From Nocardioides daedukensis (GTDB taxonomy: Bacteria; Actinomycetota; Actinomycetes; Propionibacteriales; Nocardioidaceae): a stretch of DNA of 64,000 nucleotides. The stretch spans positions 3,745,835 through 3,809,834 of the forward strand of contig NZ_JACCAA010000001.1 in NCBI RefSeq assembly GCF_013408415.1. Direction: 5' to 3'. Below are positions 60,902 to 64,000 of this stretch, one piece after another. Positions within the stretch are counted from its first letter, which is position 1. Every line of letters starts with the position of its first letter. The position numbers were made by a program, and so were the translations under genes. Below the pieces are notes generated by a model that did not search any database, was not told the origin of the DNA, and saw only the letters and a program-made list of their open reading frames with translations.

Positions 60902-63900
60902 GCACCGAACAGCTCGACGAGCCAGTGGGCCTGGCCGACGAAGGCTTCGCCGACGCAGTCGAGGAGGCCGAGCACTCCGACGGTCTCTTTGCCGAGGACG
61001 AGGTCCTGACCCCGCACGACGACACCGTGCAGTGGCGCGCAGCGCTGCTCCAGCTGGTCAACTGGGGCGGGTTCAGCGGTCTCACCACCGTGCCGCTGCG
61101 CGGAGACGCCACCATGATCTCGGGGGCATCGGGGGTCGGGAAAAGCACCATCCTCGACGCCTACACCGCGTTGATGATGCCCTCGGACACCAAGTTCAAC
61201 GGCGCCTCGAACGATGCCGTTGCCGGCCGGGCACGCAGCGTGGGTCAGCGCAACCTGCTCTCCTACCTTCGCGGCGCCGTGGACGTCGTCGACAACCCGC
61301 GCACCGGACGCCCCGAGGAGCAGCTGCTGCGCGGCAAGGGCTCCGACACGTGGGGCGCGATCGCGATGACGTTCGTCAACGACCAGGGCGGGCGCTTCAC
61401 CGCACTGCGCACCTACTACGTGCCGCGTCGCGCCACCCGCTCCGCCGACGTGCAGATGGCACTGCTCACCCACGAGGGCACGCTCGACCTGGCCACTCTC
61501 GAGCTTGCCGTCCCGGAGAGGTTCCACGCCAACGCCCTCAAGAAACTCTTCGGCGGCATCCGCGTGCACCGCACGTATGCCGAGTTCTCGTCCGTCCTGC
61601 ACGCCCGTCTGGGCATCGGGGCCAACGGTGACGGAGCCAAGGCGCTGAGACTGCTGGCCCGGATCCAGGCCGGCAACCAGGTGCGCAGCGTCGACGAGCT
61701 CTACAAGGACATGGTCCTCGAACGGCCGGCCACCTATGCGGCTGCTGATCGAGCGATCGAGCACTTCGACGACCTCGACGCCGCCTATGTCGCGATGCGC
61801 ACGGAGGAGAAAAAGCTCGAGGTGCTCGAGCCGATCACCGAGCTGCACGAGCGGCGTACCCGCGCAGTGCAGCGGATGGCGCAACTCGACTCGTTCGGGG
61901 TCACCAAGCCGCAGGAGGTGGACACCCCGTTGCGGATGTTCCTGCTCCGCACCCACCTGCGCCTGCTCGAGAACGCGGTCTCGGTGAACCGCGCTGCTCG
62001 CGCGTCGACGAGCGACGAACTGACAGCCGCCACCTCCTCGGAGACCTCCTTGGTCGCCGACCTCGAGTCGGCAAAGGAAGCCCACCGCGCCGCAGGTGGA
62101 TCGACCCTGGCCGACCTGGGCAGCCGGTTGGAGCAGGAGCAGGTCGTCCGCGAGGACCGGCTCTCACGTCGTGCCAAGCTCGAGGAGCGCCTGCTGCCGC
62201 TGCTCGAGTCGAGCGCCGCGGACACGATCGACGTCGACGACTCCCTGGCCTCGGCCGAGGCGTTCGCTGCCTTGCAGGAGATGGCGCGTGGCTGGCTCGG
62301 CCAGTGGCAGGACGAACGAGCCCGGCTGAAGGCGGCCCGTGACCGAGCGCTGGAGGAGAAGTTCCCGATCAGCCAACGACGCAGCGAGCTGCGGCGCGAG
62401 CGCGCCTCCCTCGAGGGACGTGCGGGCAGGGTCCCGGTCCGGCTCGACGAGCTGCGCTCTGAGGTCGCGGCGGCCTCCGGCCTCTCGGTCGAGGAGCTCC
62501 CCTTCCTCGCGGAGCTGATCGACGTCGCCCCCGAGGAAGCGCGCTGGCGCACGGCCATCGACACGGTGCTCGGCGCGAGCGCCCGCACGATGCTGGTCCC
62601 TGCCGACAAGCTGGCCGGCTTCTCCCGGGCGATCGACTCCCTGCGGCTCAAGAGGCGGATCACCTTCGAGGGCGTCGAGCTCGACCTTCCGGGCAGCGGG
62701 CCCGCCGACCCGGAGAGGATCGCGGGCAAGCTCGTCTTCAAGGACTCGCGGTTCTCCGGCTGGGTCCAGTCGCACGTTGCCGAGCCGTCCCGGAACGCCT
62801 TGTGCGTCGAGGACGCGGCCGGGCTCGACGGTGGAGGCTATCGGGTCACCCTGTCCGGTCAGACCCGCAACGGTCGACGCGGCACACACGGTCGCAATGA
62901 CGCACGCAGCATCATCGGCTTCTCCAATGTGGACGCGATCGACGACCTCGAGCGCGAGCTCGACCAGCTGGAGCGCCGCCTCGGTGAGGTCGACGGCAGC
63001 GTGGCCGAGCTCGACCGACAGGTCAGCGTGCTCGAGCACCGCCGCCTCGCCTATGACGCGGTCGCCACCGCTCGCTTCGACGACTTCGACGTCTCCGGCA
63101 GCGACCGTCGCATTGCCGAGCTGGGTCGCAGGCGCCGGGCGATCCTCGACTCCGACGACAAGCTGGAGGTCCTCCAGCAGCAGATCGAGGAGCTCGGGGA
63201 CCGGACCGAAGAGATCAGGCGTGCGCGGTTCATCCTCGATCAGCGGCGCCTCCAGCTCAACGCCGAGCACGCCGCCCTGGTTGACCAGGAGGACGAGGCG
63301 CGCGATCGCCTCGATGCCATGGACGAGGCGGGACGGGTCGTCCTGACCGAGGAGCAGTCTGCCGCGCTGGCGGCCGACTTCGCGGCGGCCGCGGCGCCGG
63401 CAGATCCCGATGACCTCGAGCGCTTCACCGAGTCCGCGCACCGCCTCGGCGAGCGCCTGCGTGGCGCGGTGGCTGAGGCGGAGACCGAGGCCCAGCGGGC
63501 CGAGGAGGAGCTGACCGGCATCTTCCGGGTCTACAAGATGCAGTGGGACTCGCCCAACCTCGGCGCGACCGTGGACTCCTATGGCGACTTCGCCAGGATC
63601 CTCGACCAGATCCGCGCCACCGGCCTGGCGGATCGACGTACCGAATGGCGTCGCCGGCTCACCGAGTGGAGCGGGCAGGACCTGGTTCCCCTGGTGGGTG
63701 CCATGGCTGCGTCGGTGGAGGAGATCGAGGACCGCCTCGAACCGATCAACGCGATCCTGCGCCGCCTCGAGTTCGGTGCCTCGGGTCAGCGGCTCAGGAT
63801 CAGGCTGCGCAGGCTCGCGCCGGCGCAGGTTCAGGCCTTCATGAAGGATCTGCGCCACCTCTCCCGTGAGGTGGGCAGTGACCTGGCCGAGGCCGACCTG

Positions 63901-64000
63901 GAGAAGCGCTTCAACGAGCTGAGTCGGTTCATGACCCAGCTGCGCAAGCCCGAGCACGCGGTGGGCGTGAGTGAGCGGGACCGTCTGCTCGACGTACGCC
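60898..64000 (+). CDS. jetC: Wadjet SMC-like ATPase JetC (3' truncated by window)
   Basis: This frame is open to the window end, giving about 1034 residues of an SMC/MukB-like ATPase. After an acidic start, residues 50-84 hold LVNWGGFSG and the Walker A GASGVGKST (76-84). Coiled-coil arms flank a hinge-like domain (about 540-680, including ARWRTAIDTVLGASARTMLV and GKLVFKDSRFSGWV). The second coil follows from about 680. The signature motif and Walker B lie beyond 64000. It overlaps jetB in ATGA. jetD, the toprim nuclease subunit, is expected downstream. Confidence 0.93.
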   Translation, partial: MSTEQLDEPVGLADEGFADAVEEAEHSDGLFAEDEVLTPHDDTVQWRAALLQLVNWGGFSGLTTVPLRGDATMISGASGVGKSTILDAYTALMMPSDTKFNGASNDAVAGRARSVGQRNLLSYLRGAVDVVDNPRTGRPEEQLLRGKGSDTWGAIAMTFVNDQGGRFTALRTYYVPRRATRSADVQMALLTHEGTLDLATLELAVPERFHANALKKLFGGIRVHRTYAEFSSVLHARLGIGANGDGAKALRLLARIQAGNQVRSVDELYKDMVLERPATYAAADRAIEHFDDLDAAYVAMRTEEKKLEVLEPITELHERRTRAVQRMAQLDSFGVTKPQEVDTPLRMFLLRTHLRLLENAVSVNRAARASTSDELTAATSSETSLVADLESAKEAHRAAGGSTLADLGSRLEQEQVVREDRLSRRAKLEERLLPLLESSAADTIDVDDSLASAEAFAALQEMARGWLGQWQDERARLKAARDRALEEKFPISQRRSELRRERASLEGRAGRVPVRLDELRSEVAAASGLSVEELPFLAELIDVAPEEARWRTAIDTVLGASARTMLVPADKLAGFSRAIDSLRLKRRITFEGVELDLPGSGPADPERIAGKLVFKDSRFSGWVQSHVAEPSRNALCVEDAAGLDGGGYRVTLSGQTRNGRRGTHGRNDARSIIGFSNVDAIDDLERELDQLERRLGEVDGSVAELDRQVSVLEHRRLAYDAVATARFDDFDVSGSDRRIAELGRRRRAILDSDDKLEVLQQQIEELGDRTEEIRRARFILDQRRLQLNAEHAALVDQEDEARDRLDAMDEAGRVVLTEEQSAALAADFAAAAAPADPDDLERFTESAHRLGERLRGAVAEAETEAQRAEEELTGIFRVYKMQWDSPNLGATVDSYGDFARILDQIRATGLADRRTEWRRRLTEWSGQDLVPLVGAMAASVEEIEDRLEPINAILRRLEFGASGQRLRIRLRRLAPAQVQAFMKDLRHLSREVGSDLAEADLEKRFNELSRFMTQLRKPEHAVGVSERDRLLDVR

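Overview
The window is about 70% GC and densely coded on both strands. Its gene content and order point to a Nocardioides-like actinobacterium (Nocardioidaceae). The evidence is the fasR-fabD-fabH-acpP-fabF-accD cluster beside aceE, the DUF3145 and DUF3052 proteins, an AhpE-type peroxiredoxin, a glnA2-like/glnE pair, and an order partly matching the Rv2220-Rv2247 region of Mycobacterium tuberculosis. No insertion sequence, prophage or CRISPR array is visible.

Layout. 1-4.4 kb: 3' end of an HrpB-type helicase, a CAU tRNA, a membrane protein, two alpha/beta hydrolases and DUF3145. 4.4-12 kb (minus): a crotonase, then accD, fabF, acpP, fabH, fabD and the PucR-type regulator fasR. FabD carries a C-terminal domain that resembles a biotinyl/lipoyl carrier but lacks the modifiable lysine. 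12-20.7 kb: aceE, DUF3052, two acyl-CoA ligases, a septum-formation-type lipoprotein, ahpE and tRNA-Val. 20.7-25.1 kb: a signalling island with an SRD-repeat exported protein, a Ser/Thr kinase, a two-component system and an Asp-rich membrane-anchored protein. Two copies of one palindrome, GATGAGAG-NN-CTCTCATC, lie upstream of the two acidic exported proteins. 25.1-38 kb: Nif3-like protein, zinc-ribbon coiled-coil protein, histidine phosphatase, YaaA, an RNB nuclease, rnpB, map, panB, nadE, a glutamine synthetase and an amidotransferase. 38-46 kb: glnE, then a PepSY/YcnI/CopC copper-type cluster and a PEP-mutase-family protein. 46-58.5 kb: a MarR/MFS pair, 5'-3' exonuclease, cold-shock protein, a hydratase, a DsbA-like protein, TspO and several small or unknown proteins. 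58.6-64 kb: jetA, jetB and the first ~1034 codons of jetC of a Wadjet (JetABCD) plasmid-defence system. jetD would lie beyond the window.

Three window-wide patterns stand out. (1) Many genes have a TANNNT -10 hexamer 6-8 nt before the start codon and no Shine-Dalgarno sequence, as expected of leaderless mRNAs. This resolves several starts, and two divergent pairs have -10 hexamers overlapping head to head. (2) A short repeat (consensus GTCAACAACTGCCGGGTCG) forms arrays at four loci, every one between convergent genes, with degenerate remnants at two further convergent junctions. (3) Translational coupling (ATGA, GTGA, TGATG overlaps) is frequent in the fatty-acid, nitrogen, copper and Wadjet clusters.

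All assignments rest on reading the sequence and remembered family signatures. No database search was run.
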